Shown here: positions 1 through 8,941 of the stretch, in pieces
Layout of the letters: the number at the start of each line of letters is the position of its first letter
Position numbering within the stretch: the stretch's first letter is position 1
Assembly: GCA_943787785.1 (NCBI GenBank)
Contig: CALSNT010000010.1
Span: 46,849 to 110,848 of the forward strand
Direction of reading: 5' to 3'
DNA: 64,000 nucleotides
Source of the DNA: an uncultured Paracoccaceae bacterium
GTDB taxonomy: Bacteria > Pseudomonadota > Alphaproteobacteria > Rhodobacterales > Rhodobacteraceae
Notes under the pieces: model-generated
Seen by the model: only the letters and a program-made list of their open reading frames with translations
Database searches by the model: none
What the model was told of the DNA's origin: nothing
Program-made: the position numbers and the translations under genes

Positions 1-155
1 ACCTGACGGTTGGGCGTACCGTCGTTCGCTACGCCATTGGAGCGCCTGATTGTGGGGTCAGTCACCGGACAACCGATCTTTGCGAATAAATCCCTCGCAG
101 CAGTGGCGCTGTTGGTGCGCGGGGTCAAGCTGACAGGGTTGTTAGCCTGGGGCGA

Positions 156-824
156 TCACTCGGCCTTTGTCAGCGCGACAAGGTTCAGAACCAGCGGGCC
201 GATGCCTTCGACAATCAAAGCTACACCGGCAGTGTTGGGATGCAGGCGATCAGATTGCAGGAAATCTCGACTTGCAGCTTCGCGGTCTTCGATGTCCAGC
301 AGCAGGGTCAGCAGGTTTGGGTGGAACAGGGTGTCATGGGTCTGGGCGAGGTCGGGAAACAGGATGTCGAATGCGGCCTTGTAGTCGGGGCCGAAGTTCT
401 GCGGTGCCTCGGTGCCCACAAGTAAAACGGGCAGGTCGCGCGCGGTCGCCTTGGTCAGAATGCCGTCGAGGTTGGCGCGCACCGCCTCGGGTGCAATCCC
501 GCGCAGGACATCATTGCCGCCAAGGGCGACGATAAGGGCGTCGACCTCATCCGTCAGGGTCCAGTCGATTCGCGCCAGCCCTCCGGCAGTGGTGTCGCCG
601 GACACGCCAGCGTTGATCAGGGTAACCTCGGCACCATTGGCTTCCAGCCAGCGTTGCAGCTGTGGGACCAGCCCATCCTCCGGAGGCAGACCGAAGCCCT
701 GGGTCAGGCTGTCCCCCAGTGCCGCGATTGTGACAGGTTCCGCGATGACGGGGCTTGCAAGTAGCCCTGCGGCAACGGCTCCATTGAGTATTGCCCGCCG
801 CAGCCCATATCTTGCGGAACACAT
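156..824 (-). CDS. Secreted GDSL arylesterase / acyl-CoA thioesterase I (TesA-like)
   Basis: A 222-residue SGNH/GDSL hydrolase of the TesA family, which cleaves short acyl esters and thioesters in the periplasm. The start at 824 gives a basic N-terminus and a hydrophobic stretch ending LLASPVIA-E, a plausible signal peptide with cleavage after residue ~30. Block I is ALGDSLTQGFGL (nucleophile Ser), block III GGNDVLRG, and block V SDRLHPN supplies the Asp/His pair, so all catalytic blocks are present. The reading frame stays open upstream to 1118, but that part lies antisense to the ABC ATPase gene and is rejected. The start is divergent from, and only ~22 bp away from, the exporter gene at 847, so the two share a promoter region. 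This gene pairing is common in proteobacteria. Confidence 0.9.
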   Translation of the reverse strand: MCSARYGLRRAILNGAVAAGLLASPVIAEPVTIAALGDSLTQGFGLPPEDGLVPQLQRWLEANGAEVTLINAGVSGDTTAGGLARIDWTLTDEVDALIVALGGNDVLRGIAPEAVRANLDGILTKATARDLPVLLVGTEAPQNFGPDYKAAFDILFPDLAQTHDTLFHPNLLTLLLDIEDREAASRDFLQSDRLHPNTAGVALIVEGIGPLVLNLVALTKAE

Positions 825-846
825 GCCCCGCAGAAGGCCGCCGATG

Positions 847-1542
847 ATGCCCGAGACTGATCCGATCCTGTCACTCACAGATGTGGAACTGTCCTTGCGG
901 GGCAACGCGGGGACCGTGGATATTCTACGCGGCATCTCGATGGATGTTGCGCGCGGCGAGACGCTGGGTCTGGTCGGGCCGTCGGGGTCGGGGAAATCGT
1001 CGCTGTTGATGCTCATGGGCGGACTTGAGCGCGCAACCGGCGGGATCGTCAAGGTGCTGGGGCAGGATATTGGCGCGCTGGGCGAGGACGCGCTGGCACG
1101 CCTGAGGCGCGACAACATCGGCGTGGTGTTTCAGTCGTTCCACCTGATCCCGACGATGACCGCGTTGGAAAACGTCGCCGTGCCGCTGGAGTTGGCGGGA
1201 GCGCAAGATGCTTTTGCGCGGGCCGAGGCGGAACTGGCGGGTGTCGGACTTGCGCAGAGAGTCGGGCACTATCCGTCGGAACTGTCGGGAGGTGAGCAAC
1301 AGCGGGTGGCGCTGGCACGAGCCTCGGCTCCGCGCCCGGCGGTATTGCTGGCGGACGAACCGACGGGGAACCTCGATTCCGCGACGGGGATCGAGATCAT
1401 GGATCTGCTGTTTGCCCTGCGCGACCGGCATGGTTCGACACTGGTGCTTGTCACCCACGCGCCGGAACTGGCGGCGCGGTGTGACCGGGTGCTGGCGCTG
1501 GACGATGGGCAGATCGCGCAAGCCCGCGCAGCGGCGGAATGA
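847..1542 (+). CDS. ABC transporter ATP-binding protein (YbbA/LolD type)
   Basis: A 231-residue ABC ATPase of the LolD/YbbA (MacB-like) group. It energises an FtsX-type permease and acts at the cytoplasmic face of the inner membrane. Visible motifs are Walker A GPSGSGKSS near residue 43, the Q-loop in VVFQSFHLIP, the signature LSGGEQQRVALA, Walker B VLLADEPTGNLD and the H-loop VLVTHAP. The start at 847 (MPETD) or one codon earlier is preferred, because longer frames run antisense through the esterase gene. Its stop overlaps the permease start by 4 bp (ATGA), so the two are translationally coupled. By family precedent the system may move lipids or lipoproteins or remodel the envelope; the substrate cannot be read from the sequence. 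Confidence 0.93.
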   Translation: MPETDPILSLTDVELSLRGNAGTVDILRGISMDVARGETLGLVGPSGSGKSSLLMLMGGLERATGGIVKVLGQDIGALGEDALARLRRDNIGVVFQSFHLIPTMTALENVAVPLELAGAQDAFARAEAELAGVGLAQRVGHYPSELSGGEQQRVALARASAPRPAVLLADEPTGNLDSATGIEIMDLLFALRDRHGSTLVLVTHAPELAARCDRVLALDDGQIAQARAAAE

Positions 1543-4097
1543 GCCACGGGGTCGATTGGGGCGTAGCCGCGCGGCTGGCCGGACGCGAATTGCGTGGAGG
1601 GCTGAGGGCGCGGCTGCAAGGGTTCTGGGTTTTCCTGATTTGCCTGATACTTGGCGTTGCAGCTATTGCCGCTGTCGGCACGGTGCGTGAAGGCATCAAC
1701 GGCGGATTGGCGCGCGAGGGTGCCGTCATTCTGGGCGGCGATGCCGAGCTTCGGTTTACCTATCGCACCGCGACCGAGGGCGAGCGGGGCTGGATGGACG
1801 CGCAGGCCGCACAGGTGTCTGAAGTGATCGACTTCCGCTCGCTCGCGCGGGTCGATGGGGACGTTCCGGATCAGGCGCTGACGCAGGTGTTGGCGGTCGA
1901 TGGGAACTATCCGCTGAACGGGGTTCTGGAGTTGGACCCTCCGATACCGGTCGAGCAGGCATTTGGGGCTGGTCCGGGGCCTGAGGCTGCGCCCGGCGCA
2001 GTCATGGACCCGGTTTTGGCGGACCGATTGGGGCTGGCTATCAGTGATCGGTTTCGCTTGGGGGAGCAGGAGTTCACCCTGACCGCGCGGATCGCGTTTC
2101 AGCCCGATGCCGCTGGATCCGGGTTCAGCCTTGGTCCCCGCACCATCGTTCGGACCGAGGCACTGGCGGCCTCGGGCCTGATTGCACCTGGCAGCCTGTT
2201 TGAGTCGCGCTATCGGCTGGTGTTGCCGGAAGGCACGGACCTTGAGGTTTTGGAACAGTCCGCCAAGGCGCGGTTTGCAGACAGTGGGCTGCGCTGGCGG
2301 GATCGGCGCAACGGCGCGCCGGGATTGGCTAGGTTCGTGGATCGGCTGTCAGCATTTCTGGTGTTGGTCGGGCTGGCGGGGCTGGCTGTCGGCGGGGTCG
2401 GTGTGTCGGCTGCAGTGCGCGCCTACCTTGATACGAAGGTGCCGGTCATCGCGACACTGAAAACGCTGGGAGCGACGGGCGGGACAATTTTTGCCCTGTA
2501 CTTCATGCAGATCGGTGTTTTGGCTTTGCTGGGGATCGCCGCCGGCCTTTTGCTGGGGGCCGCGCTGCCGCTGCTGGCCGCACCGGTGATCGAGGCGCAA
2601 TTGCCGTTGCCGGCGGTGCTGGCACTGCAACCGGGGCCGCTGGGCGAGGCGGCACTTTATGGTGCGCTGACCGCGCTGATGTTCACGCTCTGGCCGCTGG
2701 CGAGGGCGGAGGGCATCCGGCCAGCGGCGCTTTACCGGGCGCTAGAAGGCGGCGGGTGGCCGCGCCTTCGCTGGATTGGACTGACGGGGATAATCCTGCT
2801 GGTGCTGGTTGGTTCGGCGGCGTGGTTCTCGGGCCTGCCGTGGCTATCGATCTGGGCGGCTGGCGGACTTGCCGGCGCATTTGGGACGCTTGTGATAGTG
2901 GCTATGCTGACGCGCAGCGTCGCGAAGCGCCTTGCGCGACGGGCGTCTCTGCGCCGGCGTCCCGCTGTGCGTCAGGCTCTGGGAGCGATTGGTGGACCGG
3001 GCGGGCAGGCGATGCCGGTGGTTCTGTCGCTGGGTCTGGGCCTGTCGGTGCTGGCAGCGGTCGGGCAGATCGACACCAACATGCGTGGCGCGATTGCGCG
3101 GGATTTGCCGGAGGTCGCGCCCTCCTACTTCGTGATCGACATTCAGCCCGACCAATTGCCGCCAATCCTTGAACGGTTGAATGGCGATTCCGGAGTCGAC
3201 CGCGTCGAGACCGCACCGATGCTGCGTGGCGTGATCACACGGATCAATGATAGCCCCGCCACCGAAGTCGCCGGAGATCACTGGGTGCTGCGCGGGGATC
3301 GGGGCGTGACTTATTCCGCTGCGCCGCCAGACGGGACCGAGATCACGTCTGGCAACTGGTGGTCCGAGGATTACTCGGGCGAGCCGCAAATGTCCTTCGC
3401 GGCTGAGGAAGCCGAGGAGATGGGATTGAAGCTGGGCGACCGGTTGACCGTCAACATTCTGGGGCGCGACATCACGGCGACGCTCACCAGCCTGCGTGTG
3501 GTGGATTTCTCGACCGCCGGGATCGGCTTCATCATGGCAATGAACCCTGCCGCCTTGGCCGGAGCTCCGCATACCGCCATCGCCACGGTCTATACGGAGC
3601 TCGATGCCGAAGCAGCGATTTTGCGCGATCTGTCGCAAGGCTATCCGAATGTCACCGCGATCCGGGTGCGCGATGCCATCGACCGGGTGACCGAGGTGCT
3701 GGAGACAATCGCGGCCGCGATCACCTATGGGGCGCTGGCGACCTTGGTGACCGGCGTAGCTGTGCTGATTGGCGCGGCAGCGGCGGGCGAGCGGTCGCGG
3801 ACCTACGAGGCCGCGATCCTGAAAACCCTCGGCGCAAGCCGCAGGCGAATACTGGCAAATTTTGCGCTGCGATCTGCCATTCTGGGGCTGGTTGCCGGAG
3901 TGGTTGCTGTGCTGGCCGGCGGGGTCGCCGGATGGGCGATCAGCCGCTTCGTGATGGAGAGTTCGTTCTATTTCGCGCCGGGTTCCGCCCTGCTGATCGT
4001 TTCTGGCGGCGTGCTTGTCACGACGTTTGCGGGGCTGGCATTTGCATGGCGATCCCTGGCCGCCAGTCCGGCCCGCGTTTTGCGTGCGTCCGAGTGA
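1539..4097 (+). CDS. FtsX-family ABC permease (YbbP-like)
   Basis: An 852-residue inner-membrane permease. It has an N-terminal membrane segment near residues 27-47, then a large periplasmic part with the conserved opening REGINGGLAREGAVILGGD. A first FtsX domain with several membrane helices spans about residues 265-400, a second membrane block lies around 410-510, a second periplasmic part follows, and a C-terminal FtsX domain spans about 725-850. Ten or so transmembrane segments and the ~850-residue length are typical of YbbP. It is coupled by ATGA to the ATPase gene, making a two-gene operon divergent from the esterase. No truncation or frameshift is visible, and it is the last intact core-type protein gene before the mobile-element region. 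Confidence 0.92.
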   Translation: MSHGVDWGVAARLAGRELRGGLRARLQGFWVFLICLILGVAAIAAVGTVREGINGGLAREGAVILGGDAELRFTYRTATEGERGWMDAQAAQVSEVIDFRSLARVDGDVPDQALTQVLAVDGNYPLNGVLELDPPIPVEQAFGAGPGPEAAPGAVMDPVLADRLGLAISDRFRLGEQEFTLTARIAFQPDAAGSGFSLGPRTIVRTEALAASGLIAPGSLFESRYRLVLPEGTDLEVLEQSAKARFADSGLRWRDRRNGAPGLARFVDRLSAFLVLVGLAGLAVGGVGVSAAVRAYLDTKVPVIATLKTLGATGGTIFALYFMQIGVLALLGIAAGLLLGAALPLLAAPVIEAQLPLPAVLALQPGPLGEAALYGALTALMFTLWPLARAEGIRPAALYRALEGGGWPRLRWIGLTGIILLVLVGSAAWFSGLPWLSIWAAGGLAGAFGTLVIVAMLTRSVAKRLARRASLRRRPAVRQALGAIGGPGGQAMPVVLSLGLGLSVLAAVGQIDTNMRGAIARDLPEVAPSYFVIDIQPDQLPPILERLNGDSGVDRVETAPMLRGVITRINDSPATEVAGDHWVLRGDRGVTYSAAPPDGTEITSGNWWSEDYSGEPQMSFAAEEAEEMGLKLGDRLTVNILGRDITATLTSLRVVDFSTAGIGFIMAMNPAALAGAPHTAIATVYTELDAEAAILRDLSQGYPNVTAIRVRDAIDRVTEVLETIAAAITYGALATLVTGVAVLIGAAAAGERSRTYEAAILKTLGASRRRILANFALRSAILGLVAGVVAVLAGGVAGWAISRFVMESSFYFAPGSALLIVSGGVLVTTFAGLAFAWRSLAASPARVLRASE

Positions 4098-4168
4098 TTT
4101 CAAGCCGTCCTGCGCGCAGAATTGCCGCTTGACCTCGGGGCTGGGCTTGCGTACCCACCGCGACGCTT

Positions 4169-4245
<77 letters not shown>

Positions 4246-4355
4246 ATTAACCTTCCTGGATACGGTACGAGATCGCGCGGTTCAGAGCCGCGTCGGCCAG
4301 TCGTCGGCTTTCGCTTGCGTGATCGAGGGGACATGGAATCCGGTTTGGAAATTAT

Positions 4356-4401
4356 TGGTCGGAGTGAGAGGATTCGAACCTCCGACCCCTGCCTCCTGAA
4401 A
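4356..4401 (-). other. 3' half of a tRNA (probably tRNA-Pro): candidate attachment site
   Basis: Read on the minus strand, this ends in an encoded CCA preceded by acceptor strand CACTCCG-A and the T-arm GGAGG-TTCGAAT-CCTCT, with the variable region and 3' anticodon stem AGGCAGGGGTC. Homology to Rhodobacteraceae tRNA-Pro stops at the anticodon loop, and no D-arm or 5' acceptor follows. A tRNA fragment running from anticodon loop to CCA is the usual footprint of a tyrosine-recombinase integration (attL/attR). No integrase gene lies beside it, so the element has decayed or been rearranged. Confidence 0.6.
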
Positions 4402-4834
4402 GTAGAATACAACGTTTAGAAGCAATGTTTTAGATGGGCAACTGCCCTTTGCAGGCAGGGATCGAATCTATGTAACATCCTGAAATACATTAATAATTAA
4501 GACAATTTTCGGTCAGTTTTAGAGGCTATTATGAGGATATTCGATCAAGGGTGCCATCAAGCAGGACTTCCTCCAATGCGGACTTTGGTTCAGCGCGCGG
4601 CGTGGGTCCCAAATGAGCCCATCCTGTACCTTAGACTATCTCGCTGCGTGCGCTCGCAGCGCAAGAAATGCCGCCGGAGCATAAATCTTGATGCCGCCCT
4701 GCAGGGGGAAGAGCGGTCATTCAAGCAATCAGCTTCGAGGATCAAAGGTCAATTTCAAAAAGTCGCGTTCGAAGCTGACACTAGCTAGCACTTTGGGTTT
4801 GTCAGCTGCTGTCAAACAAGGGCGCAAACGTGGA
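4402..4834. other. No gene recognised
   Basis: This stretch lies between the tRNA fragment and the kbaZ relic. Its frames are short and do not resemble known proteins. It is AT-richer near 4480-4530 than its surroundings. It probably represents decayed island DNA. Confidence 0.4.
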
Positions 4835-5985
4835 ACCATCATCTGCGTCTTGTCCCGCTGCGGAATAATACCGTCTGACGCTTCTCAAAACATGATGTTC
4901 AATCAACGTGTTCGGGTCGGTTTGTATCTCCCCCGAATTCCAAGCCACTGAATGCCTGCGACACCAAAGATTCTGGAATCGACTGAGAGCCAAGCGAATG
5001 TAGTAAGCGCTGCAGCGCGCTTGTGGGACCAACTCATCAGTCCAGTAGTATCTGATGCGGGTCGCTGTAGCTGAAAACCAATAGTGTATTCATCTCCTGC
5101 TCGGTTTCCGCTGTAGTAGTCTTGCCAGTGATCCGGGTTGGCATTCATCCGAGCAACCAAGACATCCCGGATGTTTGACGGCTGTTCAACGTGCATCTGG
5201 TCTTCGATTTCCGCCAATGCCCATATGGCCTCTCTAAGCCGAAATGTGAGTTCGGGGCCGACCTTGAGGAAGAAGAAGTGGTTCTTGACCAGTTCGGCTA
5301 GGGCCGCGGTTGACTGATAGTCGGTCGAATGCGCTTCGAACGTCAGGCCCTCTTCCGTCAAGATTGCCTCGCTCAACGGTCGGGCCTTCTGGGGTTCGAA
5401 TGGATAGATCGACGTGTGTCCGAAATCGACGCCAGGCTGGGTGACGACAGAGGACGATGCGCGACCACGCCGCATCAAGTCCTCGCGCCTTCCAAGCCTC
5501 ACGATGGGTGCGAATGGTCTCGTGGAAGCGGGCGACCGAGGTGACATCCAAGGCGTCGGGTTCCTCGGTCTCTCCGCCGGGGATCGGGACTTCCGTTCCG
5601 ATGATATAGATCAAGGATTCCGGGTCAGGCGCATTGGCTTCGGCCACGGCGCAAAGATCGGCGGCCCGCCCAGCAATCTGGGCAAAAGTCGGATTTGCCT
5701 CATTGCCGCAAGCCATACTGGCATCAAGATGGATTTTCGTGAAACCAGCTTCGACATAGAGTTTGACCAGTGTGCGCGCTTTCGCCATCGCCCGTTCAAT
5801 CGGTTCCGATTTCCACGGGTTTGGGCCAAGGTGGTCGCCGCCAAGGATCAACTGGTCCATTGGAACGCCCGCTTCGTCTGCCATACTGCGAAGCCAAGAC
5901 ATGAAGTCCTTGGGCGTCATGCCAGTATATCCGCCATCCTGATTGACCTGATTACAGGTCGCTTCGATCACCGTCGGCGGCCGGA
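4835..5985 (-). pseudogene. kbaZ: Frameshifted D-tagatose-1,6-bisphosphate aldolase subunit (KbaZ/GatZ)
   Basis: A relic of the non-catalytic KbaZ/GatZ subunit, which stabilises the class II tagatose-bisphosphate aldolase. One frame (5234-5971) gives IEATCNQVNQDGGYTGMTP and LILGGDHLGPNPW. A second frame continues from about 5440 with VVTQPGVDFGH, FEAHSTDYQ and LKVGPELTFRLREAIW. A third frame holds the C-terminal LIEHHVLRSVRRYYSAAG. Near 5060 one extra C in a CCC run breaks an SYSDRIRYYW-like motif. At least two or three frameshifts are therefore present. The first ~40 residues of the family are missing, and the break lies at about 5980, where a dctM relic begins on the other strand. Confidence 0.85.
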
Positions 5986-6450
5986 AGCTTGGGGCTGCTC
6001 ATTCCACCTTCCATTGTTCTAATCATCTATGGCGTGCTTGCTGAAGTTTCGATTGCTAAGCTTTTTTATCGCCGGAGTTGTTCCCGGCCTGATGATCGCA
6101 GCCTTCTATGCGATTTACCTTGCAGGAAGATGCGTCATTTCTCCGGAACTCGCTCCAAAAGCGGAAATTGAACCCGAAGACGCCAAACTACAGGCAATCG
6201 CTCGTAATCTCGCACCCGTTTTTGGGGCTGATAGCAATTGTACTGGGCTCAATTTACACCGGCTGGGCTACCCCGTCAGAAGCGGCTGCAATCGGCGTGT
6301 TCGCGGCACTGATGTTCTCGACATTCAGTGGTCAGTTATCGCGAGCAATGTTGAGTGAATCTCTGACAAATGCGCTCAAAACATCCTGCATGGTTTGCTC
6401 AATTTTGATGTGCGCAGCTTTTTTGTCATCAGCAATCGGATATATGCATA
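5982..6450 (+). pseudogene. dctM: Fragment of TRAP transporter large permease (DctM)
   Basis: An internal piece of the 12-helix DctM subunit of a tripartite (TRAP) C4-dicarboxylate-type transporter. It opens with GLLIPPSIVLIIYGVLAEVS and continues in other frames with IAGVVPGLMIAAFYAIYL and IYTGWATPSEAAAIGVFAAL, all characteristic of the family. The N-terminal half is missing, at least two frameshifts occur, and the 3' end is cut by the insertion sequence at 6451. KbaZ relics and TRAP genes can both belong to sugar or polyol catabolism loci, so this and the kbaZ relic may come from one lost catabolic cluster. Confidence 0.85.
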
Positions 6451-6517
6451 TGGAGTAGCCCCCTGAAAGTGGTCCACCAACTGGGATAGATTTGTCCCGT
6501 ATATTGGAGGAACAGAG

Positions 6518-6796
6518 ATGGCTGGGAAACGAGAGAAGCCGGAAGAGATTGTATCGAAGCTACGGCAAGTTGAAGTGCTGCAGGGACAGGGCGCGACGAT
6601 AGCGGAGGCGGTGCGTCAGATCGGCGTGACGCAGCAGACGTTTTATCGATGGCGAAAGTTGTACGGCGGGATGGGGCGCGTTCAGCTCAAGAGGCTTAAG
6701 GAGCTTGAGAAGGAGAACCAGCGGCTCAGGCGTGCAGTATCAGACCTGACGCTGGACAAGCTGATCTTGACTGAGGCCGCACGGGGAAACTTCTAA
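6518..6796 (+). CDS. IS3-family transposase OrfA
   Basis: A 92-residue OrfA with an HTH (KPEEIVSKLRQVE... QTFYRWRKLYGGM) that binds the IS ends, followed by a leucine-rich coiled coil (LKELEKENQRLRRAVSDL) used for multimerisation. It starts 8 nt after the ribosome-binding site GGAGGAA. OrfA of this family normally yields the full OrfAB transposase by a -1 ribosomal frameshift near its 3' end. The protein is identical to the copy at 50279. Confidence 0.92.
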   Translation: MAGKREKPEEIVSKLRQVEVLQGQGATIAEAVRQIGVTQQTFYRWRKLYGGMGRVQLKRLKELEKENQRLRRAVSDLTLDKLILTEAARGNF

Positions 6797-6828
6797 GCCC
6801 TTCGCGTCGTCGCAAATGCATCGACCGT

Positions 6829-7644
6829 GTGCGGCAGGAGCTTGGCGTTTCCGAGCGCCGGGCCTGCCGCACACTTGGGCAGCATCGATCCACACAGCGC
6901 AAAGCTCCGCAAGGACGTGTCGACGAAAACCGGCTGACCGACGATATCATCGAGCTGGCAGATCAATATGGCCGCTACGGATATCGGATGGTCACAGGTT
7001 TGCTCAACAATGCGGGCTGGCACGTGAACCACAAGCGGGTCGAACGTATCTGGCGGCGCGAAGGGCTGAAGGTTCCTCAGAAGCAGAAGAAAAAGGGGCG
7101 GCTCTGGCTGAACGATGGGTCGTGCGTGCGTCTCAGACCAGAGCGCCCCAACCATGTCTGGTCCTATGACTTCGTCCAGGATCGCACCGCAGATGGGCAA
7201 GTCTATCGGACGCTCAACATCATTGATGAATACACCAGGGAGGCGTTGATGATCCGCGTTGATCGCAAGCTCAACTCGACGGACGTGCTGGACGCACTGA
7301 CGGACCAGTTCATCCTGCGTGGCCCGCCGAAATACATAAGGTCGGACAATGGCCCGGAATTTATTGCTCAGAAAGTGCGGGACTGGATCGCCGCCGTGGG
7401 CGCGAAGACCGCTTACATTGAGCCAGGGTCACCTTGGGAAAACGGATACTGCGAAAGCTTCAACGCCAGGTTCCGCGATGAGTTGTTGAATGGCGAGCTA
7501 TTTTACAGCCTCCGCGAAGCTCAAATCCTGATCGAACAATGGCGCGTTCACTACAACACCGTTAGGCCGCACAGCGCCTTGGGCTATCGGCCACCAGCAC
7601 CAGAAAGTATCGTTCCAATGGACCAAAGGCCCACGATGCACTAA
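6829..7644 (+). CDS. IS3-family transposase OrfB (DDE integrase)
   Basis: A 271-residue catalytic half of the IS3 transposase: an HTH_21-type region (RRACRTLGQHRSTQR) followed by an rve integrase core. Catalytic residues can be seen in WSYDFVQDRTADG (first Asp), YIRSDNGPEFIA (second Asp) and SPWENGYCESFNARFRDELL (Glu), with the C-terminal RPHSALGYRPP motif. It is intact, so this copy could be active. The real product is probably an OrfAB fusion that begins upstream in the -1 frame. Confidence 0.92.
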   Translation: MRQELGVSERRACRTLGQHRSTQRKAPQGRVDENRLTDDIIELADQYGRYGYRMVTGLLNNAGWHVNHKRVERIWRREGLKVPQKQKKKGRLWLNDGSCVRLRPERPNHVWSYDFVQDRTADGQVYRTLNIIDEYTREALMIRVDRKLNSTDVLDALTDQFILRGPPKYIRSDNGPEFIAQKVRDWIAAVGAKTAYIEPGSPWENGYCESFNARFRDELLNGELFYSLREAQILIEQWRVHYNTVRPHSALGYRPPAPESIVPMDQRPTMH

Positions 7645-7678
7645 CAATCAAACCGGACCACACGATGGGGGCACGCCA

Positions 7679-8228
7679 GGGCATCGTTTGACAGCTGTAC
7701 TGTTCCCCAGGTTTTGCCCGGATCGCCTGACTTAACTCGCAAGATGACATAGTCCGGAGCACCTTCGGGCCCCGGTGTCCCGAACTCAATCGGCGAAGAA
7801 GTGGCGACTTCGTATTGGTCCGTTCCTTCTTTGACACCCGCCGAAAGATACCCCATCGACAACACACCGGCGCGCACAAGGTTGTTCCCGGACGCATCAA
7901 ATATGCAGTGCGCGTTTGTTAAGATCAGATCGTCGGACACAAGAGCAGCCGTGCAATAGGCCGATTTTCCGGTTTTGAATTCCACGGCCAGTCTTCCGAC
8001 TGGGCGGGCCAGCTGGCGATATAAGTCCTGAGGGTGAAATTGGTTCAGCGGTGTCGTATCGTCGTCACCGACCAGCTGTTCCAGGCCCGAACTCTCAAAC
8101 ACCGGCGGGTCCAGGTCATAGATGGAGCCGAAGAATTCGATGCTTTGCGCGACTGCGCCGGAAAGCGGCGCGGTCAGAAACAGAACAAACCCAAGTAGGG
8201 ACCAAGCCGTCCGCCGCCACTTCGCCAT
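7679..8228 (-). pseudogene. Secreted trypsin-like serine protease, 3' end cut off by IS3
   Basis: The first ~183 residues of a trypsin-like (S1) protease. A signal peptide (GFVLFLTAPLSGAVAQS) is followed by a pro-region, then the core start VGRLAVEF and the catalytic-His motif LILTNAHCIFD. The reading frame passes into the right end of the insertion sequence at 7678 and picks up about a dozen foreign residues before a stop. The catalytic Ser region (GxSGGP) is missing, so the product cannot be a working protease. No second half is present in the window. Confidence 0.85.
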
Positions 8229-8404
8229 GCCCCCCCCCTGTATGCTCTGCTCCCTAGGCCTAGCAGCCTAGGCTGATTTGCCCTTGGACTGTATATTAAA
8301 TTGACTCCACCAAATGGGCGCTCAGGCCAGCGGTTCAAGTGGTCCGCCCGTTGGCCGTCTAGCCGGCACCGTAACGCGCCGCACCTGAACCAAGGGGTAA
8401 AGAC

Positions 8405-8701
8405 ATGGCTACCGACAAAGTTCACATCTTTGGCCAGCAATGCCAGGCCCCCCGCTGTCAGGCAAAATCAAAGCGATCCGGCATCCAGTGCCGCAGGGCA
8501 GCCATGCGAGGTATGCGGGTATGTCGCACCCACGGCGGTGCCTCCACCGGCCCCAAGACGACAGAGGGCCGCGCGCGATGTGGTGCTGCCAAGAATGTAC
8601 ATGGCCGCGAGACCCGAGAGAAACGCCGGAAACGCGCTGAGAAGCTACGGGAACTCCGGGGCCTGGAGGGCGTGATGAAATTGCTGGGGATGTTTGAGTG
8701 A
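8405..8701 (+). CDS. HGGxSTG-motif small protein
   Basis: A 98-residue basic protein carrying the conserved block CRTHGGASTGPKTTEGRARC at residues ~40-59, the hallmark of the HGGxSTG family. These proteins recur in prophages and mobile elements and have no established function. Upstream of the motif lie regularly spaced cysteines (CQAPRCQAK, IQCRRA, RVCRTHGG) that could bind a metal ion. The C-terminal third is highly charged. It is alone, with about 180 bp of non-coding DNA before and 240 bp after it. Confidence 0.8.
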   Translation: MATDKVHIFGQQCQAPRCQAKSKRSGIQCRRAAMRGMRVCRTHGGASTGPKTTEGRARCGAAKNVHGRETREKRRKRAEKLRELRGLEGVMKLLGMFE

Positions 8702-8817
8702 CGCCCCGGCGCAAAATTAAACGCCGCAGGATAGGAACATAGCGGGTCATTCTTGGTTATTAGGGTTCGGGCAAGCGGCTTGATCTGCGCGCAATCAGGC
8801 GTCAAAATAACCGGTAC

Positions 8818-8841
8818 GGCGTGCTACTTGGGGAATGTCGG
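8818..8841 (+). promoter_or_regulatory. Shared 24-bp upstream motif, copy 1
   Basis: This copy begins GGCGTGCTAC and ends with the invariant core TTGGGGAATGTCGG. The same core with a similar left half is found at 50051-50074 (minus) and 51397-51420 (plus). This copy ends 100 bp before the GT25 start and points toward it. Its role as promoter or operator is inferred only from position and conservation. Confidence 0.5.
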
Positions 8842-8941
8842 TTAATATTTCAGCGCCGCCTCGGTTTTCATCACGCGCCGCTCTGGTTACACTCGGCACC
8901 GGTGCGCCCGCGATTTCATCACCTAACAGACTGCTGACACC

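Larger units (their letters stand above)
6451..7678 (+). mobile_element. IS3-family insertion sequence (IS407-like), copy 1
   Basis: An element of about 1.23 kb with two transposase ORFs. The ends carry an imperfect inverted repeat: left tggagtaGCCCCCtgaaaGTGGTCC, right (reverse complement) tggcgtGCCCCCatcgtGTGGTCC, with capitals marking the shared blocks. The left flank is a dctM relic and the right flank a protease gene, with no matching target duplication. The insertion was therefore followed by a deletion or rearrangement. A 3'-truncated second copy lies at 50212-50969. Confidence 0.85.

Noticed and set aside
412..846. Upstream extension of the ABC ATPase frame
   Set aside because: It runs antisense through the GDSL esterase gene and resembles no ATPase extension; the start at 847 is used.
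2844..4103. 419-codon minus-strand reading frame
   Set aside because: It lies wholly antisense to the permease gene, has no recognisable domain and has the composition of a high-GC shadow frame.
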